Below are positions 9,551 to 17,743 of a stretch of 64,000 nt of DNA, one piece after another (positions within the stretch are counted from its first letter, which is position 1; each line of letters begins with the position of its first letter). The stretch is from Streptomyces griseus subsp. griseus (GTDB lineage Bacteria > Actinomycetota > Actinomycetes > Streptomycetales > Streptomycetaceae). The notes under the pieces are model-generated. The model was not told the origin of the DNA. It was given only the letters and a program-made list of their open reading frames with translations, and did not search any database. The translations under genes were made by a program, and so were the position numbers. The DNA lies in NCBI RefSeq assembly GCF_003610995.1, contig NZ_CP032543.1:1736001-1800000 (forward strand), written 5' to 3'.

Positions 9551-9895
9551 GTCAAGGACTCCGTGTGTGGTGTCCACCTCCAGGTCGTACGCCGCGCCCC
9601 GGTGGACCGTCTCCGCCTGTGCCGCGGCCATGCCCCTCGGGCGGTCGCCCCGGGCGGTCTCGCGGGCCTCCGCCACCGCGCCCTGGCAGTGGACGCCCAC
9701 CCACAGGACGTTCAGGCCTCTCAGGGCCTTTCGCCAGGCTTCCTGGGAGGCCGGGCCACCGAGGAACACGTCGTCGACGATGACCCTCGCTCCCGCCCGC
9801 GCCGTCGCGGTCACCCCCGCGTCCGGCCAGGCAGCCCAGGCAGCCCGGGTGTGCCCCTGCCGGGCGGTGATGTCCCGTACCGCCAGGGCCACTCG
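9551..9895 (-). pseudogene. Remnant of a chloramphenicol phosphotransferase-like protein
   Basis: About 115 codons in the minus frame resemble the C-terminal half of the Cpt (chloramphenicol 3-O-phosphotransferase) family: [37 protein letters not shown] and AAYDLEVDT follow in the right order. The N-terminal half with the P-loop is absent; instead the frame runs back into unrelated sequence and then a transposase remnant. No stop closes the domain where the family would end. This is a degraded fragment that cannot be active, since the nucleotide-binding P-loop is missing. Confidence 0.7.
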
Positions 9896-10057
9896 CTCTC
9901 GGGGCGGGGGCCGCTCGGCTTGCCCCAGCCGGCGAGGTGGAGGAGCCAGGTCAGTACGCCCGCGCCGAGGGTGATTTCGGCGCCCGCGAGCGCCAGGGGC
10001 GCGGAGACCTCGGCCACCGAGATGCCCGTGAGCGTCACGCCGGTGGTCGCTGTCGCC

Positions 10058-10339
10058 GTCGTGCCGGTTTCCGCCGGTCAGCGACACGGCGGGGGGTGTT
10101 CCGTGCCGGTCGACGATCAGGTGGTGCTTGCTGCCTGGCCTCGAGCGGTAGACCGGCGAAGGTCCGGCCGGCACGTCCCTCCAGCTCACGTTCTTGCGCA
10201 GCACATACACAAGGCTCCGCAAGGCCGCACGGTCGTCCGCCGGCAACCGCCCGGGGTACCGATGACGCCGCGGCGGCCGGGGCGGCAGCAGCGGGGCGAT
10301 GCGTTCCCACAGGTCATAAGGCACAAGATCATCTGACAC
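10058..10339 (-). pseudogene. IS5-type transposase remnant with internal deletion
   Basis: From a GTG at 10339 the minus strand encodes the N-terminus of an IS5-family transposase ([36 protein letters not shown] and [10 protein letters not shown]), then jumps directly to a later segment of the same family ([19 protein letters not shown] and GGNRHD). A block of very roughly 100 residues is therefore missing, with the catalytic core and the C-terminus lost. I found no flanking inverted repeats. This is a dead insertion-sequence fragment, and it is joined in frame to the Cpt-like remnant on its 3' side. Confidence 0.75.
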
Positions 10340-10466
10340 CTGCGCCACTCTGCCGCCACCAGACCCGACCGCCAAGCCCTCCCACCGAACTCATTCTGGA
10401 ACGATCGGTTAGTGCACAGGGCTGTTCGGTCGGGCCATGGCCCTGACGACGGAGCCGGGCAGCCGG

Positions 10467-10503
10467 GCGCCCCCGGACATGTCACTCGACGGTCCGGGGG
10501 CGC
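10467..10503 (-). terminator. Terminator hairpin of the downstream small gene
   Basis: A perfect 12-bp stem (10467-10478 with 10492-10503) with a 13-nt loop begins 25 nt after the stop of the minus-strand gene at 10528-10833. The stretch 10340-10527 holds nothing else I can support. Confidence 0.75.
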
Positions 10504-10527
10504 TGGTCAGGCTCCGGTCGGTTCGGG

Positions 10528-10833
10528 TCAGCGGCCGTAGCGGATCAGGGCGCGGACCATGCGGCAGGTGGTGTCGGACGGCGGGTGGATGCCCAGGCGC
10601 TCGGCGGTGACCCGTATCCGGTGGTTGCCGGCGCTGGAGGGCTGGTAGACCCCGCTGTCGAGCAGGGCGACGGCCAGGCGCATGGCCTTGAGCCGGCGGT
10701 TGTGGGAGACGTACCACTCGCGGGGGCGGCCCGCGGGCAGCCGCTTCTTCGCGGGCGGCGCGGGAAGCGGCGGGTGGAAGGGCATCGGGAGCTGTCGGTC
10801 GAGCGGCTCGGTCGTGACTGTGGCGACGGCCAT
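10528..10833 (-). CDS. Small hypothetical protein
   Basis: A 101-aa basic protein with no recognised domain. The second half (AGRPREWYVSHNRRLKAMRL to TAERLGIHPPSD) is rich in Arg and Leu and predicts short helices, so nucleic-acid binding is conceivable but unproven. The ATG at 10833 is chosen because AGGAGG lies exactly 6 nt ahead; the ATG at 10839 would directly abut that site. A hairpin terminator follows. The gene is divergent from the ArsC-like gene. Confidence 0.65.
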   Translation of the reverse strand: MAVATVTTEPLDRQLPMPFHPPLPAPPAKKRLPAGRPREWYVSHNRRLKAMRLAVALLDSGVYQPSSAGNHRIRVTAERLGIHPPSDTTCRMVRALIRYGR

Positions 10834-10938
10834 CGGCATCCTCCTGGCAGCGTGGTGGAACCCTCACGAACTCCCTCCATTTTACTGCCCCCACTGACAA
10901 TCGCCCCTGGCCAGAGGCCATTTCGGCAGTCCCTCGCG

Positions 10939-10944
10939 TACCCT
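10939..10944 (+). promoter_or_regulatory. Putative -10 box of a leaderless transcript
   Basis: TACCCT ends 7 nt before the ATG of the ArsC-like gene and no ribosome binding site is present. This is the usual arrangement of leaderless mRNAs in Streptomyces. Confidence 0.5.
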
Positions 10945-10951
10945 TGGCCCC

Positions 10952-11317
10952 ATGGAGATCTGGATCAATCCCGCCTGTTCCAAGTGCCGCAGCGCGGTGA
11001 CTCTGCTGGACGCCGAGGGGGCCGATTACACCGTCCGCCGCTACCTGGAGGACGTGCCCTCTCCCGAGGAGATCCGGGCCGTGCTGGACCGGCTCGGTCT
11101 GGAGCCGTGGGACATCACGCGGACGGAGGAGGCAGCGGCGAAGGAGCTGGGTGTCAAGGACTGGCCGCGGGAGGCCGGTTCGCGGGAGCGGTGGATCGTC
11201 GCGCTGTCCGAGCACCCCAAGCTGATCCAGCGGCCCATCATCACCGCCGATGACGGCACCGCCGTGGTGGCGCGGAGCGAGGAGGCGGTGCGGGACGCGC
11301 TGGGGCGTGGCGCCTGA
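10952..11317 (+). CDS. ArsC/Spx-family thioredoxin-fold protein
   Basis: A 121-aa protein of ArsC size. The N-terminus MEIWINPACSKCRSAVTLL carries a CxxC pair in the thioredoxin-like active-site position, and RRYLEDVPSPEEIRAVLDRL plus LIQRPIITADDG are the standard ArsC/YffB signatures. The family includes glutaredoxin-dependent arsenate reductases and redox proteins of unknown role. No arsenic genes lie nearby, so an arsenate function is not supported by context. The start looks leaderless. The next small ORF overlaps its 3' end by 11 nt. Confidence 0.85.
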   Translation: MEIWINPACSKCRSAVTLLDAEGADYTVRRYLEDVPSPEEIRAVLDRLGLEPWDITRTEEAAAKELGVKDWPREAGSRERWIVALSEHPKLIQRPIITADDGTAVVARSEEAVRDALGRGA

Positions 11318-11561
11318 GGCCGTGGGCCCGTCGCCGACCCGGTGGGTCTTCCCCGGGGCGGGGTTCTTCACCGACCTCGCCGTCACCGGCACCGTGCGCG
11401 GCACCGAGGCCACGAGCACGCGGGATCTGGTGGCGGTCAACGCCTCCCGGGCCGCCGAGCGGCTCCTCGTCGCGGCCGGTGAGCTGCTGCCCCGCGTACG
11501 GGACCGTGTGCCCCGGGCCGAGGTGGAGGCCTGGCTGGAGCTCCGGACCCGGCTGTTGTGA
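11307..11561 (+). CDS. Hypothetical short ORF, possibly a C-terminal gene fragment
   Basis: The 84-aa frame has strong third-position GC, and its segment VNASRAAERLLVAAGELLP followed by AEVEAWLELRTRLL reads like the helical end of a larger protein. The only usable start is a GTG overlapping the end of the ArsC-like gene, without a clear ribosome binding site. It may therefore be the tail of a gene that lost its 5' part, in keeping with the decay of its neighbours. I do not recognise the family. Confidence 0.4.
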   Translation: MAPEAVGPSPTRWVFPGAGFFTDLAVTGTVRGTEATSTRDLVAVNASRAAERLLVAAGELLPRVRDRVPRAEVEAWLELRTRLL

Positions 11562-11625
11562 GCCCCGGCCCGGTGAGCCCCTGATGCCCCGGGCGTGAGG
11601 GCCGGGCGCGGGCCGTACCGGCTCG

Positions 11626-12106
11626 GCTTTCGTCCGTGCCCGCGCGCTTGGCCGTGGAGGGGGCGATGCGGTTCCAGGTGTTGATGGTGAGGGCCAGGGC
11701 CAGGAGTTGGGCCGGCTCCTCGTCGTCGAAGTGGGCGGCCGTCCGGTCGTGGACCGCGTCCGGGTCCGCGAGCCGGGTGACCGCGTCCGTGGGGCCAGGG
11801 CCGCCTGTTCCCGCTCCGTGAAGAAGTGGGGCGCCTCCCGCCACACCGCGACCATGTGCAGCCGCCGCTCTCCCCCGCCTTCCGTGCGTCCGTCGTGTGC
11901 GTCTGGAGGCAGTACGCGCAGTGGTTCAGGTGCGAGGAGCGGGTCCGGACCGGTTCGACGGGGGTGGGGGCCAGGCCCTCGCGGGCCACCCCGTCCAGGC
12001 CGATCACGGCCCGGAAGACCCTCGGTGCGGCCTTCGCGGCATTGAGCCGAGCGGTGGGGGCGGGGGTGGTGGTGCGGTCGTTCGTCTTGATCTCCGTCGT
12101 CGTCAT
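11626..12106 (-). pseudogene. AhpD/carboxymuconolactone decarboxylase family gene, frameshifted twice
   Basis: Three successive minus-strand frames together give one AhpD-like protein of about 150 aa. Frame one covers the start (LNAAKAAPRVFRAVIGLDGV) and the CxxC site HLNHCAYCLQTHTTDARKAG. Frame two continues with ERRLHMVAVWREAPHFFTER. Frame three ends with DAVTRLADPDAVHDRTAAHF and LLALALTINTWNRIA. The first break is near 11870 and the second near 11812, where one base appears to be missing. No stop closes the last frame where the family ends. The gene is divergent from an intact MocR-type regulator, the usual partner of such genes in Streptomyces. Confidence 0.85.
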
Positions 12107-12153
12107 GGGTACGAATCCATGGGCGCGGGCGACTGGTTGTGAGGTGCATTCCG

Positions 12154-13575
12154 ATGGCTGGATCGTGGGTCGATTCGGCGGAGATCCTGGGCAGCGATCT
12201 GCCGTTGGAACTCGCCGGTACGGGCAACCGCCGGGCCGTCCTGATGGGCGCCCTCCGCGAGGCCGTCCGCAGCGGGCGGCTCGCCCCGGGTACGCGGCTG
12301 CCGCCGTACCGTTCCCTCGCCGCCGACCTCGGCCTCGCCCGTAACACCGTCGCCGACGCCTACGCGGAGCTGGTCGCGGAGGGGTGGCTCGCCGCCCGCC
12401 AGGGCTCGGGCACCCGGGTCGCCGAGCGGGCCTCGCCCGTCACCCCGGCCCACCGCCCCCGCACCCCGGAACGCCCCTCCCGCCCCGTCCACGACCTGGT
12501 CCAGGGACAGCCGGACCCCTCGGTCTTCCCGCGCACCGCCTGGCTGGCCTCCGCGCGGCGGGCGCTCACCGCCGCCCCCAACGACGCGTTCGGGCCCGGC
12601 GATCCGCACGGCCGGCCCGAGCTGCGGCGGGCGCTGGCCGGCTATCTGGCCCGGGTACGCGGGGTGCGGGCCTCGCCGGAGCGCGTCGTCCTCTGCTCGG
12701 GCGCCGCGCACGGGCTGCGGCTGCTGGCCGAAGTGGTGGGCGGCCCCTGGGCGGCGGAGGTGTACGGGCTGCCGTTCCACCGCGAGCTGCTCGCCTCGCA
12801 CGGCGTCGGCACCCGGCCCGTGGACGTCGACCGGGACGGGGCCCGGGTCGGTGAGCTGACCCACCGCGACCGGGCCGTACTCCTCACGCCCGCCCACCAG
12901 TTCCCCACCGGCGGACCCCTGCACCCCTCACGGCGGGCGGCGGTGGCCGACTGGGCACGGTCCACGGGCGGGCTCGTCGTGGAGGACGACTACGATGGGG
13001 AGTTCCGCTACGACAGGCAGCCCGTGGGGGCCGTTCAAGGACTCGATCCCGAGCATGTGGTGCTGCTGGGGTCGGTGAGCAAGAGCCTCTCCCCCGCCCT
13101 GCGCATCGGCTGGATGGTGCTGCCCGAGCGGCTGGTGGCGCCGGTCGTCGCGGCGAAGGGCGAGCGCGAGCAGTTCTCCGGCGCCATCGATCAGCTCACG
13201 CTCGCGGACTTCGTCGACTCGGGCGCGTACGACCGTCATGTACGCCGGATGCGGCAGCGCCACCGGCGGCGCCGGGACCAGTTGGTGGCGGCGCTGGAGC
13301 AGCGGGCGCCGCACGTGCGGGTCACCGGGATCGCGGCGGGACTGCACGCGGTGGTGGAGCTGCCGCCCGGCACCGAGCGGTCGGTGGTGCGGGCGGCGGC
13401 CTGGCAGGGGCTCGCGGTGGAGGGGCTCGCCGACTACCGGCATCCGGGGGCGGAGCGGGGAGCGCGGGCGGAGGACGAGCGGGACGGGCTCGTCGTGGGG
13501 TACGCCACGCCCGCCGAACACGCCTATCCGGAGGCGTTGGAGGCTCTGTGCCGGGCCCTTCGGCCGCCGGGGTGA
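12154..13575 (+). CDS. MocR-type regulator (GntR helix-turn-helix fused to aminotransferase fold)
   Basis: A 473-aa PLP-dependent regulator. Residues about 20-85 form the GntR winged helix (LREAVRSGRLAPGTRLPPYR, DLGLARNTVADAYAELVAEG). The rest is a fold-type I aminotransferase domain with VVEDDYDGEFRYDRQP and the PLP lysine in GSVSKSLSPALRIGW. Such proteins sense PLP or an amine and usually control a divergent gene; here the divergent neighbour is the broken AhpD-like gene, 47 nt away. The ATG at 12154 is chosen for the GAGGT ahead of it. With its presumed target dead, the regulator may be an orphan. Confidence 0.93.
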   Translation: MAGSWVDSAEILGSDLPLELAGTGNRRAVLMGALREAVRSGRLAPGTRLPPYRSLAADLGLARNTVADAYAELVAEGWLAARQGSGTRVAERASPVTPAHRPRTPERPSRPVHDLVQGQPDPSVFPRTAWLASARRALTAAPNDAFGPGDPHGRPELRRALAGYLARVRGVRASPERVVLCSGAAHGLRLLAEVVGGPWAAEVYGLPFHRELLASHGVGTRPVDVDRDGARVGELTHRDRAVLLTPAHQFPTGGPLHPSRRAAVADWARSTGGLVVEDDYDGEFRYDRQPVGAVQGLDPEHVVLLGSVSKSLSPALRIGWMVLPERLVAPVVAAKGEREQFSGAIDQLTLADFVDSGAYDRHVRRMRQRHRRRRDQLVAALEQRAPHVRVTGIAAGLHAVVELPPGTERSVVRAAAWQGLAVEGLADYRHPGAERGARAEDERDGLVVGYATPAEHAYPEALEALCRALRPPG

Positions 13576-13732
13576 GCCGGTGTGCTGGGTCGGGCCGCCC
13601 GTGCCATCGCCCGCCCGGCCGGGCCTCCGGATACCGGCCGGGCGCCGTCTGCGCCGGGCCCGGGCCAGGCCGGGCTGATCCGGCCGCCCCTGCCGCCCGC
13701 CTGTGCCACCGCCAGCGCCGGGCCGCACGCCT

Positions 13733-13900
13733 GCGCACAGGGGCGGGCGCCCCGCACAGGGTTATGCGCATCCGCGCAGGGCCACGCGCCCCGCACAGGG
13801 TTACTCGCCTCCGCGCAGGGCCACGCGCCTTCGCACAGGGGCGGGCGCCCCGCACAGGGTTACGCGCCTCCGCGCGGAGCCGTGCGCCTCCGCGCAGGCC
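13733..13900. repeat. Imperfect GC-rich tandem repeats
   Basis: The gap 13576-13910 between MocR and the oxidoreductase holds no gene but contains degenerate units of about 39 nt built around CGCGCAGGGCCACGCGCC and CCGCACAGGGTTA. The longest exact copy is 31 bp, at 13734-13764 and again at 13832-13862, 98 nt apart. Function is unknown. Confidence 0.75.
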
Positions 13901-13910
13901 GAGCCCCCGG

Positions 13911-14840
13911 CTACCGGCCCGCCCTGCTCTCCGCCTCCACCAGCAGCTCCGTCAGCCGGAGGCCGAAGCGCGCGTCGCAGGCGTGCGGCACCCCCGTACG
14001 TACCGCTTCGGACAGCGCGTCCACCGCTCCCCGGAACGCCCCCTCCGCGCCGTCCCAGCCCGGGATCCCGGCCGTCCCGTGCTCGCCCCGCACCTCGATG
14101 TCCATGCCCGCCGCGGCCGGCGGGGCGCTCAGGCCCAGGGTCACCGTGCTGGAGGCGCCCGAGGTGTGGCGCAGGATCAGGTGTGTGGTGTCGGCGGGGC
14201 CGCGCGCGGCGGTCAGCTCCGTGACCTCGCCGAGGACCGGGATCAGCACCGAGAGCGCGTGCGGGCCGACGTCCCAGAGGCCGCCCTTCTCGCGCCGCCA
14301 CGGCGAGTCGGCGTACTCGCTGCTCGAACCCTCCGCGTAGAGCGAGCCGAGCCACTGGGCGCGGGCGGTGAACCAGCCGCCCACCGCCGCCTGTTCGGCG
14401 ATCCACGCGGCGGTCTCGGGCGCGAAGCGGAGCGTGCAGAAGACGACGGAGGCCACCCCTGCCTTTGCCGCCGCCTCAGCGACCGCGCGGGCCCCCTCGA
14501 CCGTCGTGGCGACCGGCTTGTCCATCAGGAGGTGGCAGCCCGCCTCCGCCGCCCGGACCGCGAGCGGCGCCTGGATGTCCGGCGGCAGCGCGAACGCCAC
14601 CGCGTCGCTCGCCTCCAGCAGCGCGTCGATCCCGGCCTCGCCCGTGTACGCCCGGGTCCCGTGGGCAGCGGCCAGGGCGTCCGCCGCCTCGGCCCGCCGG
14701 CCCCACACCCCGCTCAACTCGGCACCGGGGTGGGCGGCCAGCGCGGGAGCCTGGGTGTTCCGCGCCCAGGGGCCAGTACCGAGGAGACCGATGCGCAGGG
14801 GGGCGGCGGGGGTGGAGGGGGCGTCAGCGGGTGTCGTCAT
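13911..14840 (-). CDS. Gfo/Idh/MocA family NAD(P)-dependent oxidoreductase
   Basis: A 309-aa protein of the sugar/inositol dehydrogenase family. The Rossmann motif is GLLGTGPWARNTQAPALAA at the N-terminus, and the cofactor/substrate motif is LLMDKPVATT, a D-K-P version of the usual E-K-P. The C-terminal alpha/beta domain begins after SVVFCTLRFAPE and ends with ARFGLRLTELLVEAESRAG. The substrate cannot be told. The ATG at 14840 gives the canonical N-terminus, although no clear ribosome binding site precedes it. It is divergent from the vWA gene. Confidence 0.9.
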   Translation of the reverse strand: MTTPADAPSTPAAPLRIGLLGTGPWARNTQAPALAAHPGAELSGVWGRRAEAADALAAAHGTRAYTGEAGIDALLEASDAVAFALPPDIQAPLAVRAAEAGCHLLMDKPVATTVEGARAVAEAAAKAGVASVVFCTLRFAPETAAWIAEQAAVGGWFTARAQWLGSLYAEGSSSEYADSPWRREKGGLWDVGPHALSVLIPVLGEVTELTAARGPADTTHLILRHTSGASSTVTLGLSAPPAAAGMDIEVRGEHGTAGIPGWDGAEGAFRGAVDALSEAVRTGVPHACDARFGLRLTELLVEAESRAGR

Positions 14841-15107
14841 GGGGGTCAGTGTGCCCGGTCCGGGGGCCGGTGTGCCCAGGGCCGGTGTGGCCGGTGGCCT
14901 GTACGGGGGCCGACGTCGCCAGGGCCGGGAGGGACTGGTCCGGAGACAGCGGAATGCGGTGGCGCGACGCCGCCGTCGGCCGTTACGTTTCCCGGGCCGG
15001 CCGCGGGACTTCGGCCGCGACTTCCGGGACGTGCCTGTAAAGCGATGATTTCGTTGTTCGCGCCTCCATTCCCCGGCCGGCATCCGCGATCTCCACGGGG
15101 GAAGTCC
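14841..15107. promoter_or_regulatory. Divergent promoter region of the vWA/ARPP-like pair
   Basis: A 267-nt non-coding stretch between divergent starts. The part at 15040-15060 is unusually AT-rich for this window and the vWA ribosome binding site (GGGGGAAG) lies at 15097-15104. I cannot define exact promoter boxes. Confidence 0.4.
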
Positions 15108-16607
15108 ATGAACACGTCCGAGAGCCTCGCCGATCTCGTCGCCGCCGAAGACGTCCTGCTCTTCGCGAATGCGGCGATCACCGCGACCGGACAGCGCGAG
15201 TTCCGCTCCGGCGCCGCGAGCCAGCAGCTTTCGCTGGACTTCCTGCACACCTACGTACGGGTCAATTACCGCCGTGTGTACGCCGCTTCGCTCGCCCTCG
15301 ACATCAACGACCACAACGCCGCCCGCATCGTGCTCGGCCTTCTGGAGACCGCGGGCGAGGCGGATGCCGAGGAGCGGCGCGCCGAGGGCCGGCTGATCGC
15401 CGCCCGGCTGGCACGGCTGCCTCCGCAGCGGGTCTACCGGCTCTTCGGCGAGGTGCGCCGGGCCGGGATCAACAACCGGCGCACCCGGGCGATCGTGCGG
15501 GACTGGCTGGCGGCCCGGCCGGACCTGGGGCACGACGCGGTGAAGTACCGGAGCGGGGTCAGAACGGCCGCCCGGCACATCCATCTGCGCCCCGCCGAGG
15601 GGGCCGGGGCGGTGGCCGAGGTCGGGGCGTTCCTGTTCCGGCCCGGGAAGCTGCCGCGGTACGAGCACCCGCTGCTGGACGCGTGGCGGCGCGCCCACTA
15701 CGAGCAGAGGGCCGTGGCCCAGCTGCCGTTCTCCGTCGCGGAGGGGTTCGCGGCCCGGCGCGGGATGAGGCGCGAGGCGTTCCTGAAGCGGGCCGCGCCC
15801 CGGATGACGCGGCTGGAGCGGCTGCGGACCCTGGAGCAGCGGGCGGGCGGAGCCCAGCGGCCGGACGTCGATCTGACCGTGATGCCGCTGACCCGGCTGG
15901 CGCTGTACGTCCTCGCGCTCCCCTTCGAGCAGCGCACTACCCGCCGCGCCGAACTGACCGGTGCCCTGCGCACGGCCGCCCGCCGGGCCGCGGGCGGGCA
16001 CGCCGCGAGCTGGGGCCGGGTGCACGCGGTGCTGGACGACAGCTTCTCCTCGTCCGGGTCGGGACAGAAACGGCGCCGGCCGCTCGCCGTGGCCCTGGCC
16101 TGCCATTTCCTGCTGGAGGCGCTCGCCGCGCCGGGCGCGTACCGGGCGCTGTGGACCTCGGGCCGGAACGATGCCCTGCTCGTACGTCCGTGGGGGCCGA
16201 CCCCGCTCGGGACGCGGGTCCTGGACGCGCTGGAGCCCGGGCCCGGGGGTGCGGTGCCGGACCGGCTGGTGATCGTGTCGGACGGCTGGGACAACGCCCC
16301 GGCGGGTCTGGCGGGCGAAGTGCTGCGGGTGTGGCGCGCGCGGCTGGATCCGGGGCGGCGGACGGCGGTGGTGCACGTCAACCCCGTATACGACGCGGAC
16401 GGTTTCGACGTGCGGCGGCTCGCGGCGGGGGTGCCGACGGCCGGGATCCGGGACGCGGAGGATCTGCCCGCGCTGGTGGAGATCGCCCGGTTCGCGGAGG
16501 GGCGGACCGGGGCGGCGGAGCTGTACGCCTATCTGGACCGGCGGGTGGCGGTCTTCCTGGGAGAGGGAGAGGGCCATCGGCAGGACGAGGAGGCGGAAGT
16601 CGCGTGA
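15108..16607 (+). CDS. vWA-like domain protein of unknown function (TROVE-like architecture)
   Basis: A 499-aa protein. Residues about 1-290 are almost wholly helical and Arg/Ala-rich (for example PPQRVYRLFGEVRRAGINNR). The C-terminal part looks like a von Willebrand factor A fold: VHAVLDDSFSSSG gives a metal-binding D-x-S-x-S (D310, S312, S314), and RLVIVSDGWDN at about 387-397 matches the later metal-site strand; an obvious MIDAS threonine is missing. A helical N-terminus followed by vWA is the layout of TROVE/Ro60-like RNA-binding proteins, but I do not claim homology. GGGGGAAG precedes the ATG. The next gene overlaps by GTGA, so the two are translationally coupled. Confidence 0.75.
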   Translation: MNTSESLADLVAAEDVLLFANAAITATGQREFRSGAASQQLSLDFLHTYVRVNYRRVYAASLALDINDHNAARIVLGLLETAGEADAEERRAEGRLIAARLARLPPQRVYRLFGEVRRAGINNRRTRAIVRDWLAARPDLGHDAVKYRSGVRTAARHIHLRPAEGAGAVAEVGAFLFRPGKLPRYEHPLLDAWRRAHYEQRAVAQLPFSVAEGFAARRGMRREAFLKRAAPRMTRLERLRTLEQRAGGAQRPDVDLTVMPLTRLALYVLALPFEQRTTRRAELTGALRTAARRAAGGHAASWGRVHAVLDDSFSSSGSGQKRRRPLAVALACHFLLEALAAPGAYRALWTSGRNDALLVRPWGPTPLGTRVLDALEPGPGGAVPDRLVIVSDGWDNAPAGLAGEVLRVWRARLDPGRRTAVVHVNPVYDADGFDVRRLAAGVPTAGIRDAEDLPALVEIARFAEGRTGAAELYAYLDRRVAVFLGEGEGHRQDEEAEVA

Positions 16608-17743
16608 ACCGGCTGGAGCTGACCGGGCTCACCACCCGGCCCTCCCAGGTGTGGGGCGGCGTCCGGCTCGTACCGCTGGTGCGTGAGGCACCGGTGGAGG
16701 GACTCCGGCTGCACCGGGAGGTGTACGAGCGGCTCGGGGCGGGGGTCGTCGACGTCGGTCCCCGTACGCGGTACCTCGCCTACATCCCGCACGGGCTGGT
16801 CGCCAACTGGTCCGGGGACGGGGAGGGCGCCGAAGGGCCGGGCGGGCAGTCGGCCGCGTACGGGACCCAGTTCGGCGGGCCGGACGCGCCCCGTACCCTT
16901 CGGCTGCCGCGCCCGCCCCTCCACCGCATGGCCAAGCGCCGCCCCGGCGACCGGCTGCGGTTCCTGCCGCTGCACCTGGCCCTGGAGGGGTATCTGGCGC
17001 TGCACTTCGGCGGCCCGTCGACCGCCTGGGAGGAGTGGTCGCGGCGGGCGCTGCGCGAGGGGCTGTCGCCGCGCGCGGAGGACGCGTACCTCGGGTGGTC
17101 GGTGCGCGGGCTCGGGGACGCGTTGCGGATCTTCGAGATCCACCCGGACCAGTGCGGGGTGATGGTGTACGTCTCCGACGCGCTCGCCGCCACGTTCGTG
17201 GTGCCGCACCCGGAGGACTACCGGCTGCTGCACGCCTCGCTGGTAGAGGACCTGTACGGGGAGCTGGTGCACCGGTACGCGCTGTACGGGGCCCCGGTGG
17301 CGGAGTTCGGGGCGCGGCTCGGGGGCGGGGAGCACATCCGTACGCTCGCGGATCTCCGGGCGGCGGCGCGGGGGCAGGAGCGGGCGTGGGAGGAGGCGCA
17401 CGAGGCGCTGTTCGCGCGGGAGCTGCTGGACTCCTCGTACGGCTTCGACCGGGTGTACCGGATGGGGTCGTTCACGCTGTGGCGGTTCCTGCCGCCGTTC
17501 GTCCGGGACGGCAGCGGGCAGCACATCGGGGAGACGATCACCGACCACAAGGGGAGCGTGGCCTATCTGAAGACGTTCCGCCTCTCCGACGCCCAGATCC
17601 GGCGCGGCTACCTGCTGCATGTCCTCGCGGGTGCGGACTGGGAGCTGTCCCGGGCGGCCGGGGTGCTCGGGTCCAGCCGGGAGGAGCTGGTGCGCCGGAT
17701 CCGCACCGCCGGGTTCTCGGAACTCCTCAAGGGCAACGTGTGA
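16604..17743 (+). CDS. ARPP-like protein with C-terminal Fis-type helix-turn-helix
   Basis: A 379-aa protein. The N-terminal and central parts (LTTRPSQVWGGVRLVPLVRE, GVVDVGPRTRYLAYIPHGLV, FLPLHLALEGYLALHFGG) resemble, by memory only, the ARPP domains (ARG and rhodanese-phosphatase-associated protein), found in predicted bacterial conflict or nucleotide-processing operons. Residues 344-373 (ADWELSRAAGVLGSSREELV and RRIRTAGF) look like a Fis/NtrC-type helix-turn-helix, so it may bind DNA. The GTG start overlaps the stop of the vWA gene (GTGA). The pair may form one functional unit, but no enzyme activity is evident. Confidence 0.65.
   Translation: MNRLELTGLTTRPSQVWGGVRLVPLVREAPVEGLRLHREVYERLGAGVVDVGPRTRYLAYIPHGLVANWSGDGEGAEGPGGQSAAYGTQFGGPDAPRTLRLPRPPLHRMAKRRPGDRLRFLPLHLALEGYLALHFGGPSTAWEEWSRRALREGLSPRAEDAYLGWSVRGLGDALRIFEIHPDQCGVMVYVSDALAATFVVPHPEDYRLLHASLVEDLYGELVHRYALYGAPVAEFGARLGGGEHIRTLADLRAAARGQERAWEEAHEALFARELLDSSYGFDRVYRMGSFTLWRFLPPFVRDGSGQHIGETITDHKGSVAYLKTFRLSDAQIRRGYLLHVLAGADWELSRAAGVLGSSREELVRRIRTAGFSELLKGNV

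Noticed and set aside
9811..10038. A 75-aa minus-strand frame with a hydrophobic stretch between the IS and phosphotransferase remnants
   Set aside because: It has no ribosome binding site and overlaps the frame joining the two remnants. It may be a fragment of a membrane protein, but I cannot support a gene.
13733..13900. The repeat block as a CRISPR array
   Set aside because: Units vary in length and sequence, spacers are themselves repetitive, and no cas genes are present.
13911..16577. A single 888-aa minus-strand frame spanning the oxidoreductase and the whole vWA gene
   Set aside because: Only the last 309 residues read as a Gfo/Idh/MocA protein with a normal start at 14840. The rest is the antisense of the vWA gene and has no domain character.
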